From Arenibacter palladensis (GTDB lineage: Bacteria; Bacteroidota; Bacteroidia; Flavobacteriales; Flavobacteriaceae), in NCBI RefSeq assembly GCF_900129275.1, contig NZ_FQUX01000001.1, forward strand, positions 1,240,001-1,304,000: DNA of 64,000 nt, in the 5' to 3' direction. Position 1 is the stretch's first letter. The number at the start of each line of letters is the position of its first letter. Positions 35,896 to 44,819 of the stretch are shown here, one piece after another. The translations under genes and the position numbers were made by a program. The notes under the pieces were generated by a model that was given only the letters and a program-made list of their open reading frames with translations, ran no database searches and was not told the origin of the DNA.

Positions 35896-35968
35896 TGGTG
35901 CCTCCAGGAATCGAACCAGGGACACATGGATTTTCAGTCCATTGCTCTACCAACTGAGCTAAGGCACC
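35896..35968 (-). tRNA. tRNA-Phe (anticodon GAA)
   Basis: The minus strand reads GGTGCCTTAGCTCAGTTGGT and onward, with a 7-bp acceptor stem (GGTGCCT/AGGCACC), a D-arm with TTAGCTCAGTTGGTAGAG, the anticodon arm ATGGA-CTGAAAA-TCCAT with GAA, and a T-arm with GGTTCGATTCC. The length is 73 bases including discriminator A. The 3' CCA is not fully encoded: the next genomic bases read CCT, so CCA must be added after transcription. It is isolated from other tRNA genes. Confidence 0.97.
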
Positions 35969-36069
35969 AAACGCTGTAAGCGGGTGCAAATATAAATTCA
36001 AATTTAGGATATACAAACAAAAATGAAAAAAAAGGTTTTTGTTTTTTTAAGTTTTTTGATCTTTACAGT

Positions 36070-36798
36070 ATGAATTTGATTGTAGATGTGGGTAATACCC
36101 TAGTAAAAATGGCGGTTTTCGATAATGGTAAAATTATTTCCTATCGAAAAATTCCCAATGCAGATTTCGCAAAAAGTGTGAAATCCATTTTTTCCGAGTA
36201 CTTTCTTATTCAAAATGCCATTGTTTCCAATGTAGGAGGGATGGGCCATGAGGAAATAGCTATGCTATGCGTCTTCTGTAAGGTTCATGTCCTGAGTCAC
36301 ACCTCCAAAACCCCGTTCAAGAATTCCTATGCCACCCCGCAGACCTTGGGTGTGGACCGAATTGCCTTGGCAACTGCGGCCTTTTATCATAACCCAAAAG
36401 GAAATACCTTGGTCATAGATGCGGGCACCTGTGTAACCTACGATGCCATTAACGACTATGGGGAATATTTGGGCGGGGCCATTTCGCCGGGTATCGGCAT
36501 GAGGTACAAAGCTATGCACGAACAAACTTCCAAATTGCCGTTGTTGAAAAAAAAGGCCATAATAGACTTTATTGGAAATACAACCGAAACTAGCATGCAT
36601 AGTGGTGTTATCAATGGTATTTGCAATGAAATTGACGGGACAATTGATCAATATAGAAGTAGATTTGTCGATTTAACAGTTATTTTAACAGGAGGGGATG
36701 CTCAATTTTTGTCAAAACGATTAAAAAATACCATATTTGCGCATTCTAAATTTCTCCTGTTGGGGTTATACCATTTGTTAGAATACAACAAGCGCTAG
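36070..36798 (+). CDS. coaX: Type III pantothenate kinase
   Basis: A 242-residue cytoplasmic kinase of the ASKHA fold that phosphorylates pantothenate, the first step of coenzyme A synthesis. The phosphate-binding DVGNT motif is at residues 6-10, the GVDRIALATAAF block near 95-106, and LVIDAGTCVTYD near 115-126, as in CoaX. Type III enzymes are not inhibited by CoA and need a monovalent cation. It heads a tightly packed run of envelope genes: the next gene starts at the base after its stop. Despite that linkage, CoA synthesis and outer-membrane assembly are not known to be mechanistically coupled; co-location is a common flavobacterial arrangement. Confidence 0.95.
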   Translation: MNLIVDVGNTLVKMAVFDNGKIISYRKIPNADFAKSVKSIFSEYFLIQNAIVSNVGGMGHEEIAMLCVFCKVHVLSHTSKTPFKNSYATPQTLGVDRIALATAAFYHNPKGNTLVIDAGTCVTYDAINDYGEYLGGAISPGIGMRYKAMHEQTSKLPLLKKKAIIDFIGNTTETSMHSGVINGICNEIDGTIDQYRSRFVDLTVILTGGDAQFLSKRLKNTIFAHSKFLLLGLYHLLEYNKR

Positions 36799-38070
36799 AT
36801 GATCAAAAATTTTATTATTGCAATTTTATGCGTAACTTCGGTAAGCATATATGCTCAGAATAGTACTGCTTCCCCATATTCTTATTTTGGTGTTGGGGAT
36901 TTAAAGGCTACCGGCACCGTGGAGAATCAAATGATGGGTGGGTTGAGTGTTTATACGGATAGTATACACATCAATCTTAATAATCCCGCAGCATACAGTA
37001 AACTGGGGTTAACGACCTACACAGCGGGACTATCGCGTACGGAGTACAGGTTTGAAACGAACGATTCCAAGGAAAATGCCTCCATTTCAAATTTGGACTA
37101 CTTGTCATTAGGTTTTAATTTGGGTAAAGGCTTCGGTCTTGGTTTTGGTCTTATGCCATATTCCTCCGTCGGGTACAATTTTCTATCCGAAAGAACAACC
37201 GACCAAGGACTAGTTACCGAATCCTTTAATGGAGAAGGAGGGTTGAACAGGGTGTATATCTCTGTGGGCTATGAACTTGTCAAAAACTTAAGTTTAGGGG
37301 TTACCGGTAATTTTAATTTCGGGAACCAGAATACAAATAGTTATCAAACTATTGAAGACGTGCAGTTTGGTTCTTTCAATAAGATAGAATCTAGAATTAA
37401 AGGCTTCGATTTTAATTTTGGAGCCAGTTTTACACCAGCCATCACCGACAAACATACTCTTTTTACCAGCATTGTTGTAAATACCCAGGCCAATCTGGTT
37501 TCTGAAAATACCAGGACCATTGGATCCTTTTCCACTGTTAGTGGTAGGGATATTGAAGTAACGGAAGTGGATTTGGAAGCACAGGGCTTGGCGCGTACAG
37601 GAGTGCAGATTCCTACTACCGCTACATTGGGAGTGGGTTATGGTCAAGATAAAAAGTGGTTTTTAGGGGCGGAGTACAGTTTTCAGGAGTTAAGCACTTA
37701 CGAGAACGAGCTTTCGCCTGCTAGTAATTTGGAGTACCAAAATGCACAAACCTATAGGCTTGGAGGGTATTATATCCCCGATTATACCTCTTTTACCAGC
37801 TATTTGAAAAGAGTTACCTATAGGGCAGGGGCAAAGGTCTCCAAATCGGGAATTGTGGTAGATAATAAGGAGATTAATGATTTTGGCATAACTTTTGGAA
37901 TAGGTTTACCACTGAGCAGTATGAGTCGCAGTCTTTCAAATATTAACCTCGGTTTTGAACTTGGAAAAAGAGGAACCAAATATGGGGATTTAGTAGAGGA
38001 AAGTTATTTCAAAGTTAGTGTGGGCCTATCTTTAAACGATAAATGGTTCATACCGAGAAAAATTAATTAA
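36799..38070 (+). CDS. Outer-membrane beta-barrel protein (OmpP1/FadL-like)
   Basis: A 423-residue exported protein with a signal peptide ending SIYAQ (residue 20). The mature chain begins NSTASPYSYFGVGDLKATG and is made of alternating beta-strands with many Gly and aromatic residues, like the FadL/OmpP1 group of flavobacterial outer-membrane proteins. The NPAAYSKLGLTTYTAG block is typical. No enzymatic motif is seen; a channel for hydrophobic molecules or a structural role is likely. ATG directly abuts the coaX stop. Confidence 0.8.
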   Translation: MIKNFIIAILCVTSVSIYAQNSTASPYSYFGVGDLKATGTVENQMMGGLSVYTDSIHINLNNPAAYSKLGLTTYTAGLSRTEYRFETNDSKENASISNLDYLSLGFNLGKGFGLGFGLMPYSSVGYNFLSERTTDQGLVTESFNGEGGLNRVYISVGYELVKNLSLGVTGNFNFGNQNTNSYQTIEDVQFGSFNKIESRIKGFDFNFGASFTPAITDKHTLFTSIVVNTQANLVSENTRTIGSFSTVSGRDIEVTEVDLEAQGLARTGVQIPTTATLGVGYGQDKKWFLGAEYSFQELSTYENELSPASNLEYQNAQTYRLGGYYIPDYTSFTSYLKRVTYRAGAKVSKSGIVVDNKEINDFGITFGIGLPLSSMSRSLSNINLGFELGKRGTKYGDLVEESYFKVSVGLSLNDKWFIPRKIN

Positions 38071-38107
38071 AAATTATTACTTTAACCACCTTAAAATAAA
38101 CAGACAG

Positions 38108-39478
38108 ATGAAAAAGAAACTCTACATCACAGCGATAGCCGCCATGGGATTTGTGGGTTTAGGGTATTCCCAAGCCCAAAACCCGGAGTGTATGACCAAT
38201 CTTTCCATTTACACAGAGCATGTGAAAGTTAAGAATTATGAGGCTGCTTATACGCCATGGAAAATGGTATATGAAAATTGCCCTACCTTAAATTGGGCCA
38301 ATATTTTATATGGTGAGCGGATTCTAAAGGATAGGCTTGAGAAATCTACAGGGGCGGATAAAACTGCCAATATCAATGCCTTAATGGAACTTTATGATAA
38401 TAGGATGAAGTACTTTCCTGCAAAGACAGATGTTGCGGAGACCATTATAGATAAGGTATTGTTGAAATATGACGAGAAAATGATTACCGATGAGGAAATC
38501 TACTCTCAGTTAGACAAGGCCTTTACAGAGGATAGGGCTAATTTCAAAAACCCTAAGGCCTTGTATTTATATTTCTCCAGCTTGGTAGATTTAAACAGTG
38601 CCGGCAAAAAGGATTTGGAGGAAGTATTTGAGAAATATGACAACATCACCGAAAAAATAGATGAGGAAAATGATAAGCTTACAGAGGTTATCACTAAACT
38701 TCTACCTAAGGAAGATGCTGGAACTTTGACTTCAAAAGAGAAAAAACAATTAAGTTCTTACAATAGTTACTCTGAAAGTTATGGTAAGATAGCTGAAAGT
38801 ATAGACAGTAAATTAGGTGCTTTGGCCAACTGTGAAAACTTAATTCCTTTATATCAAAAGAATTTTGAATCCAAAAAATCTGATATAACCTGGATAAAGA
38901 GAGCGGTAGGAAGAATGTATAGCAAGGAGTGTACTGAAGATCCTATGTTCAAAAAACTATTTGAAGTACAATTGGCCTTGGAGCCTTCCGCCAGTGCATA
39001 TATGTATGGTGGTGCCCTTAAAAATAACGCTGGGGATACCAGTGGTGCCATTGCGGATTTCAACAAGGCTTTGGAGTTGGAAACCGATCCAAAGAAAAAA
39101 TCCAATATCGCTTATAAAATAGCAACAAGCTACAGAAGAGGTAGTAAGTCTACGGCGAGGAGTTATGCTCAAAAGGCTATTGATGCCAACCCATCCAATG
39201 GTAAGGCCTACTTGTTGATTGCCAGTTTGTATGCGGGTAGCGCCAATGAATGTGGTAGTACTCCTTTCGAGAAAAGGGCTATCTATTGGAAAGCCGCTGA
39301 TTTGGCCCGTCAGGCAGGTCGTGTGGATCCAGCTTTAAGTGGTAGGGCAGGTCAGGCAGCCGCTAGTTACTCGGCAAAGGCACCGTCCAAAACAGATATA
39401 TTCAATTCCGGTATGGCCGGTAAGACAGTAAGTTTCTCTTGTTGGGTAGGTGGTAGTGTAAAAGTGCCCAACCTATAA
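38108..39478 (+). CDS. Exported tetratricopeptide-repeat protein
   Basis: A 456-residue protein with a signal peptide cleaved near residue 22 (GLGYSQA). The rest is helical, with TPR-like pairs most visible near 275-385 (SAYMYGGALKNNAGDTSGAIADFNKALEL and the unit NPSNGKAYLLIASLYAGSAN). TPR proteins act as scaffolds for protein complexes. The gene is between the outer-membrane barrel gene and lptC, so a role in envelope assembly is plausible, but no partner is known from the sequence. Confidence 0.82.
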   Translation: MKKKLYITAIAAMGFVGLGYSQAQNPECMTNLSIYTEHVKVKNYEAAYTPWKMVYENCPTLNWANILYGERILKDRLEKSTGADKTANINALMELYDNRMKYFPAKTDVAETIIDKVLLKYDEKMITDEEIYSQLDKAFTEDRANFKNPKALYLYFSSLVDLNSAGKKDLEEVFEKYDNITEKIDEENDKLTEVITKLLPKEDAGTLTSKEKKQLSSYNSYSESYGKIAESIDSKLGALANCENLIPLYQKNFESKKSDITWIKRAVGRMYSKECTEDPMFKKLFEVQLALEPSASAYMYGGALKNNAGDTSGAIADFNKALELETDPKKKSNIAYKIATSYRRGSKSTARSYAQKAIDANPSNGKAYLLIASLYAGSANECGSTPFEKRAIYWKAADLARQAGRVDPALSGRAGQAAASYSAKAPSKTDIFNSGMAGKTVSFSCWVGGSVKVPNL

Positions 39479-39479
39479 G

Positions 39480-40088
39480 ATGAAAAAAAAAGGTTTATAT
39501 AATTTAAGGAGCATTGCCATAGTTTTTTCTATGGCAATGCTTTTTTATTCCTGTGCGGATAATTATAAGAGAGTTGGTGACGAGGCAATAAAAAAGATAT
39601 TTCCAAGTGCCGTTGCCGAGGATTTTACCTTAACTTATACAGAGACCGATGAACTTGAAAAAAATGAGGGAGTGGTCACTGCGCATGTAGTGGCTGTGTT
39701 GAGCAGTCCTATCAGTAATGATTTTGACAACCTGGTTTTTCCTTATAGAACTTTTCCGGATGGACTCAAATTGGAGTTTTTTGATGAAAAAGGAGAAAAG
39801 AGTACGGTTACCGCAGATTATGGAATTATGTATTCCAGTACTAATTTAATAGATTTGCAAGGTAATGTGGTCATAGAATCCAGTGATGGTAAAAAGTTGG
39901 AGGCACCGCAATTATATTGGGATAGGACCAATGATTGGATTTTTACCCAAGAGAAATTTAAATATACCAATCCGGAGGAAGGAACCATTATGGATGGTGA
40001 GGGAATGGACTTTAATAGGGATTTTAGCTTTTTTAATGCTAATAAGACCTACGGTTATATGAGTATTAAAGAAAAGAAGAATGATTAA
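39480..40088 (+). CDS. lptC: LPS export periplasmic protein LptC
   Basis: A 202-residue lipoprotein-like protein (FYSC, Cys24) with the OstA-type beta-jelly-roll fold of LptC/LptA. Recognisable blocks are FDNLVFPYRTFPDGLKLEFF, ADYGIMYSSTNLIDLQGNVV and PQLYWDRTNDWIFTQEKFKY. LptC receives LPS from the LptB2FG ABC transporter and passes it to LptA. The gene starts one base after the TPR gene and overlaps the next ORF by eight bases. No other lpt genes are in the window; lpxB at 54.6 kb belongs to the same pathway. Confidence 0.88.
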   Translation: MKKKGLYNLRSIAIVFSMAMLFYSCADNYKRVGDEAIKKIFPSAVAEDFTLTYTETDELEKNEGVVTAHVVAVLSSPISNDFDNLVFPYRTFPDGLKLEFFDEKGEKSTVTADYGIMYSSTNLIDLQGNVVIESSDGKKLEAPQLYWDRTNDWIFTQEKFKYTNPEEGTIMDGEGMDFNRDFSFFNANKTYGYMSIKEKKND

Positions 40089-40284
40089 GATATTAAGATA
40101 TACGGAATACCTTTATTTGGCCGTGGCCGTAGTGTCCGTTTTTGAGATTTACGAACAGTGGAACATAGATAGGCAACGGGCCTATTTGTTTGTTTTCTTT
40201 GGAATTGTTTCCATAGGGATGTTCATTTTTAAAAAGACCTATAGAAAAAGGTTCGAAGAGCGTCAAAAAAACAATAAACGATAA
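40081..40284 (+). CDS. Small two-helix membrane protein
   Basis: A 67-residue protein with two hydrophobic stretches (~9-22 and ~34-50) and a strongly basic tail (KKTYRKRFEERQKNNKR). It overlaps lptC by eight bases and is followed two bases later by the CNNM/CBS gene, so it is clearly part of the operon and is a real gene despite its size. I recognise no family name. Function unknown; a partner of LptC or of the following membrane protein is possible. Confidence 0.75.
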   Translation: MIKILRYTEYLYLAVAVVSVFEIYEQWNIDRQRAYLFVFFGIVSIGMFIFKKTYRKRFEERQKNNKR

Positions 40285-40286
40285 TC

Positions 40287-41579
40287 TTGGAGGCATCTAT
40301 TGTCATTATCATTGTTATTTCATTGCTGTTTTCGGCTTTTTTCTCAGGAATGGAAATAGCCTTTATTTCTGCGAATAAGATTCACATAGAAATTGAAAAA
40401 AAGCAGGATGGGTTTTTGCCAAAAGTGCTGACCCGCCTAACCAAAAAACCTTCCAAGTTTATAGCCACCATGCTTATTGGCAATAATATTGCCCTGGTGG
40501 TGTACGGACTTTTTATGGGGGACCTGCTGATGAGCGTTTTTGCGGGAATCGACGCGGCCCCAGGAGGCTTTTTAAGTTTAATGCTTACCGATTTCAGCTT
40601 GGTTACCCAAACTGTCATCTCTACCTTGATTATTTTATTGACCGCGGAATTTTTGCCCAAGGTGTTATTTCAGATATACAGCAACACTATGCTGAGGTTA
40701 TTGGCCATACCGGCCTATTTTTTCTACGTAATGTTTTCTGTAATATCGGATTTCGTAATTTGGATTTCCGATATAATTTTAAAGGTACTCTTTAAGACAG
40801 ATGGGGATGAGGTACAATTGGCCTTTAGCAAGATTGAATTAGGGGACTATATCACCGAACAAATGGAGGCTGTGGAAAAGGAGGATGAGGTAGATTCCGA
40901 AATACAAATTTTTCAAAATGCCCTGGAGTTTTCAGGGGTCAAGGCCAGGGAAGTAATGGTGCCCAGAACGGAAATTGCAGCGGTGGAACTTCATGAGACA
41001 CCTAAAAATTTGGCAAAACTTTTTACGGAAACCGGTTATTCCAAAATATTGGTGTTCAAGGATACCATAGACAACATTATTGGTTATGTACATTCCTATG
41101 AGCTTTTTAAGAAACCCAAAACCATAAAGAGTATCCTACTGCCCGTAGAGTTTGTCCCAGAAACAATGCTTATCAATGATATTCTTAATATTCTGACCAA
41201 AAAAAGGAAGAGTATCGCTGTTGTTCTGGATGAGTATGGTGGCACTTCAGGGGTAATGACGGTAGAGGATATTGTGGAGGTGCTTTTTGGGGATATAGAG
41301 GATGAACATGATACTACCGACTTGTATGAGGAGCAGATAAATCAAAATTCCTTTAAGTTTTCGGGGAGGCTGGAAGTAGATTATATTAATGAGCAATATA
41401 AATTGGAGCTTCCTGAAAGTGATGAGTACGAAACATTGGGAGGTTTGATCATTAACGAAACAGGGGAGATTCCAGAAAAGGATTCCGAGATTATGATCGG
41501 CAATTTCCAGTTTGTGGTGTTGGAAGTTTCAAGTAATAAAATAGATATGGTCTCCTTGGTAGTGCTTGACGATGTCTAG
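40287..41579 (+). CDS. CNNM/CorC-HlyC family membrane protein with CBS domains
   Basis: A 430-residue protein in the order: CNNM (DUF21) transmembrane domain ~1-190, a CBS pair ~205-325 (VMVPRTEI at the first, SIAVVLDEYGGTSGVMTVEDI in the second) and a CorC/HlyC C-terminal domain ~340-425 (YETLGGLIINETGEIP). These proteins are linked to Mg2+/Co2+ homeostasis and are often misnamed hemolysins. The start is TTG at 40287, two bases after the preceding stop; the next Met (residue 22) would cut the first helix, so TTG is preferred. Adenosine nucleotides may bind the CBS pair. Confidence 0.92.
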   Translation: MEASIVIIIVISLLFSAFFSGMEIAFISANKIHIEIEKKQDGFLPKVLTRLTKKPSKFIATMLIGNNIALVVYGLFMGDLLMSVFAGIDAAPGGFLSLMLTDFSLVTQTVISTLIILLTAEFLPKVLFQIYSNTMLRLLAIPAYFFYVMFSVISDFVIWISDIILKVLFKTDGDEVQLAFSKIELGDYITEQMEAVEKEDEVDSEIQIFQNALEFSGVKAREVMVPRTEIAAVELHETPKNLAKLFTETGYSKILVFKDTIDNIIGYVHSYELFKKPKTIKSILLPVEFVPETMLINDILNILTKKRKSIAVVLDEYGGTSGVMTVEDIVEVLFGDIEDEHDTTDLYEEQINQNSFKFSGRLEVDYINEQYKLELPESDEYETLGGLIINETGEIPEKDSEIMIGNFQFVVLEVSSNKIDMVSLVVLDDV

Positions 41580-41684
41580 GCATTTGAAGGATTTTTTTTG
41601 GTTTTTTTTAGTTTTTATTATTTCAAAAGAAAGTAGTAATTTCGCCTCCCGATAGTAACGGGATAAATTTAAACAGTTTACATA

Positions 41685-43802
41685 ATGGCAATTTTAGAGA
41701 ATATAAGGAAACGAACTACCGTTTTAATTTTAATCATTGGTTTGGCTTTGTTCGCATTCGTAATTTCAGGAGTGTTCAGTAGCAATGATTTGGGTGGTGG
41801 AAAGGTTGGTTCTTCCGTGGCAGAGATTAATGGGGATGAAATTTCCATAGATCAATTTAGAAGGGATGTGGAGGCGTATTCTAGAATGGCCGGTCCTACT
41901 GCTTCTTCCATGCAGTTGGTTAATCAGGTTTGGGATAGACAAGTTAGGAATACCATACTTGCTCAGCAATTTGAGGAGTTGGGTATAAATATAGAGCAGG
42001 ATCAGATAATAAACTACATCAAAACTATTCCTTCCTATGTTCAAAATCCTGAATTTCACAATGCCAGCGGTGTTTTTGATGAAAATAAATTTAGGGAGGC
42101 AGTAGCAGATTGGAAAGCAAACAATCCAGGTCGTTACGCTTTGTGGTTACAGGATGAACAGGCCATTATTCAGAATGCAAAGGAGCAGACTTATTTTAAC
42201 CTCATAAAAGCAGGTGTTGGTTCAACCCTTAAAGAAGGGGAATTGGATTATAAGTTGGCCAATGATAAAGTGGATATTAAGTATGTGCGCGTACCTTATA
42301 CCTCTATTCCGGATTCGTCCATAGCGGTTACCAAGAAAGAGATCGAGGCTTATATCAACGAGCACAAGAAAGATTATAAACAAGATAGGTCCAGGGATTT
42401 GGAGTTTGTGTATTTCGAGGAAAAGGCTTCTTTGGAAGATGAGAATGCCGTGAAGGAAGAAATAACCAAACTATTGGAAGATAGGGTTGAGTACAATGCT
42501 CAAAAGGACGCAAACGATACCATAAAAGGCTTTAAGGGTACTGCGGATATGATTGCCTTTTTGGATAGAAATTCAGATATAAAATACGATACTATTTATA
42601 AGGCAAAGAAGGATTTGCCCGCTAAATTTGCAGATACGCTTATGTCCTTGGAAAAAGGGGATATGTTCGGTATTTATCGCGACGGGGATTACTTTAAGGT
42701 ATCCAAAATGATGGATAGAAAGGCCAACGGTACCGTAAAATCGAGTCATATCCTGATTTCTTATGAAGGGGCTCAACGTGCCAATCCAGAGGTTACCCGT
42801 ACCAAAGAGGAAGCTGAGAAAAAAGCTAAGGAATTGTTGGCAGAGGCAAAGAAAGCTGGGACTGTCTTTGCGGAATTGGCAAGGGATAATTCAGATGGGC
42901 CTTCTGCTCCACAAGGTGGAGATCTTGGATATAATCAGGAAGGGGTAATGGTAGCTCCTTTTAACGACTTCACATTTAGCAATCCAGTGGGAACCATAGG
43001 TTTGGTGGAGACAGATTTTGGTTTCCACGTGGTTAAGATAGATGACAAACAGGATATTGTTAGAATTGCCACTTTGGCCAGGGAAATAGAGCCCTCCGAA
43101 GAGACTATTAACACCTTGTTCACCGAGGCGACCAAATTTGAAATGGAAACTACCTCGGATAAGGATTTTGCCGTTGCTGCCAAAGAAAGTAATTTCGTGG
43201 TTAGGCCGGTAAATAAGATTAAGGAAATGGATGAAAACCTGCCAGGACTTTCGGCTCAACGTGCCATAGTTCAATGGGCTTTTAACGAAGATACCAAATT
43301 GGGCGAGGTTAAAAGGTTCAATATAAACAATGGATATGCCGTTGTGAGATTGACTGCGAAGTATGCTGAAGGCCTTATGAGCGTAGAAGACGCATCAGCT
43401 TTGGTACTTCCAAAATTGAGAAAGGAAAAAAAGGCGGCACAAATTATAGAAGCCAATAAAGGAAAAACTATGGAAAGTTTCGCCAAGGATAATAATGTTA
43501 TTGCTTCTACGGCTTCTGCTTTGACCATGAAATCCCCAATCATTCCGGGTGCTGGGTCGGAGGCTTTTGTAGTTGGAACTGCTTTTGCCATGGATCAAGG
43601 GGCTACCTCTGGTTTAATTAAGGGAGATAGTGGTGTATATATGCTAACGGTCACTAAAAAGGAAGAAGCTGCCAAATTGGATAACTACAGTACCTATGCC
43701 AATAATTTACAGGCCAGTGCTGCCGGTAGAGTAAACTTCGCGGTTTACAATGCCTTAAAGGAAGCTTCCACTATAGAGGACAAAAGAGCAACATTTTACT
43801 AG
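41685..43802 (+). CDS. Periplasmic peptidyl-prolyl isomerase / foldase (PpiD/SurA type)
   Basis: A 705-residue inner-membrane-anchored chaperone. An N-terminal helix (~12-30, TVLILIIGLALFAFVISGVF) is followed by a SurA_N-like chaperone region (~40-230) and a parvulin rotamase domain near 345-450, with SSHILISYEG and the signature DNSDGPSAPQGGDLGY then GTIGLVETDFGFHVVKI. A further helical C-terminal chaperone region runs to ~690. It assists folding of outer-membrane and periplasmic proteins, which suits its place at the end of the coaX-lptC run. It is separated from the CNNM gene by 105 bases, so it may have its own promoter, and is closed by a strong terminator. Confidence 0.92.
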   Translation: MAILENIRKRTTVLILIIGLALFAFVISGVFSSNDLGGGKVGSSVAEINGDEISIDQFRRDVEAYSRMAGPTASSMQLVNQVWDRQVRNTILAQQFEELGINIEQDQIINYIKTIPSYVQNPEFHNASGVFDENKFREAVADWKANNPGRYALWLQDEQAIIQNAKEQTYFNLIKAGVGSTLKEGELDYKLANDKVDIKYVRVPYTSIPDSSIAVTKKEIEAYINEHKKDYKQDRSRDLEFVYFEEKASLEDENAVKEEITKLLEDRVEYNAQKDANDTIKGFKGTADMIAFLDRNSDIKYDTIYKAKKDLPAKFADTLMSLEKGDMFGIYRDGDYFKVSKMMDRKANGTVKSSHILISYEGAQRANPEVTRTKEEAEKKAKELLAEAKKAGTVFAELARDNSDGPSAPQGGDLGYNQEGVMVAPFNDFTFSNPVGTIGLVETDFGFHVVKIDDKQDIVRIATLAREIEPSEETINTLFTEATKFEMETTSDKDFAVAAKESNFVVRPVNKIKEMDENLPGLSAQRAIVQWAFNEDTKLGEVKRFNINNGYAVVRLTAKYAEGLMSVEDASALVLPKLRKEKKAAQIIEANKGKTMESFAKDNNVIASTASALTMKSPIIPGAGSEAFVVGTAFAMDQGATSGLIKGDSGVYMLTVTKKEEAAKLDNYSTYANNLQASAAGRVNFAVYNALKEASTIEDKRATFY

Positions 43803-43819
43803 TAGAACCTAAGTTCTGC

Positions 43820-43861
43820 ATAAACAATAAAGCCTCCCATTTGGGAGGCTTTATTGTTTAT
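43820..43861. terminator. Long bidirectional terminator between ppiD-like and GHMP-kinase genes
   Basis: A perfect 20-base inverted repeat, arms 43820-43839 and 43842-43861, with a GC-rich core (GCCTCCCA/TGGGAGGC) flanked by A-rich and T-rich ends on both sides. Because each arm ends in A/T-rich sequence, it can serve as intrinsic terminator in both directions for the convergent genes on each side. Confidence 0.93.
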
Positions 43862-43895
43862 GGTCTTTGGCTACTTTCGAATTAAATTAATCAGG

Positions 43896-44819
43896 TTATT
43901 TTGCCATTTTTGAATAGGGAATAACTATGGCAAACCCCTTTTCCCTAAAATAATCTGGAGTGGTTTTGTTACCGGTGGCCAATATAAAATCTCCTCCCCA
44001 GGCCCCTAAACTTTTAATAGCCCCCTTGAAATCCGGGAACAACCGTTCTTTGACCGTGGGTATTCCTAGGATCTCGCTTAGAATTAATTCATGTTTTTTA
44101 ATGAGCTTATCGAACTGTGAGAGCCGGGAGCAGGTCAATATGAGTTCGGTTATACTGTTAATTTGTGATATAGCGGAAAAGGTGTTGAATTCGGTTTTGC
44201 GATATTGGGCAATGCCTTCCCTACTGTTCTGTTTTTGATTTAGATATACAAAGTACAGGTCGTTTTTAAATGTGGGGTTGAAGGATGCCGGTTGTACAAT
44301 TGGTCTGTTGTTCTTTAATTGGTATGTAATCGGAGAATTGTTTTGTGCACAGGCAATGTCGTACCCACTGCCTGTAAAGGCGTTCCATAGCAGCGCATAG
44401 GCATCTATATGGGCCCATTGGGCAACGTTATTGATCAAGGTAGAGGAAGATCCCAAACCCCATTCCCTCGGAAAGTTCAGTGCCGTGGTAATTTCGTAGC
44501 CTTGGGAGGTGCTTAAAAAGCTAGGGTTCAAATTTCGTGCTTCCAAAAGAATTTTCCGGAGAGTGTCCGAAACAACCAATGCTTCCTCGGAAACCTGGTT
44601 ATTGGAAACCGGGCTAAATCCCTGCAATTCATAAACACATTCAAACCAGGGCTTTCCTTTTTCATCCAAACTTTTCCAAGTCAGCAGCCCTTCCTGATTC
44701 TCTTTTACGGATAATGATTGGCCGTATAGGGTGGGTATTGCTAAACTTTGGGCGCCATCCAAAACCAGATATTCCCCGGTAATCAATAGTTTTCCGTTAC
44801 TGTAATATTGTTCTATCAT
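43896..44819 (-). CDS. GYDIA-family GHMP kinase (mevalonate-pathway type)
   Basis: A 307-residue GHMP-superfamily kinase. It has the Pro-Xaa3-Gly-Leu-Gly-Ser-Ser-Ser motif in WGLGSSSTLINN near 120 and the GSGYDIACA block (~150) that names its group, with a DLYFVYLN segment and a C-terminal KSLGAWGGDFILATG motif. In Bacteroidota, members of this group accompany HMG-CoA reductase and are thought to act in the mevalonate pathway; which step (mevalonate, phosphomevalonate) is not settled by the sequence. It starts four bases before the HMGR stop (ATGA overlap), so both are cotranslated. Confidence 0.88.
   Translation of the reverse strand: MIEQYYSNGKLLITGEYLVLDGAQSLAIPTLYGQSLSVKENQEGLLTWKSLDEKGKPWFECVYELQGFSPVSNNQVSEEALVVSDTLRKILLEARNLNPSFLSTSQGYEITTALNFPREWGLGSSSTLINNVAQWAHIDAYALLWNAFTGSGYDIACAQNNSPITYQLKNNRPIVQPASFNPTFKNDLYFVYLNQKQNSREGIAQYRKTEFNTFSAISQINSITELILTCSRLSQFDKLIKKHELILSEILGIPTVKERLFPDFKGAIKSLGAWGGDFILATGNKTTPDYFREKGFAIVIPYSKMAK

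Noticed and set aside
35896-35968. tRNA-Phe as integration site for the sialidase/oxidoreductase genes on its 3' side
   Set aside because: No integrase, no duplicated tRNA 3' end and no compositional break were seen nearby.
41597-41644. Possible promoter ahead of the ppiD-like gene (TAATTTCG at 41637-41644)
   Set aside because: It has a mismatch to TAnnTTTG and the nearest TTG is about 36 bases upstream, not the usual ~19-21.
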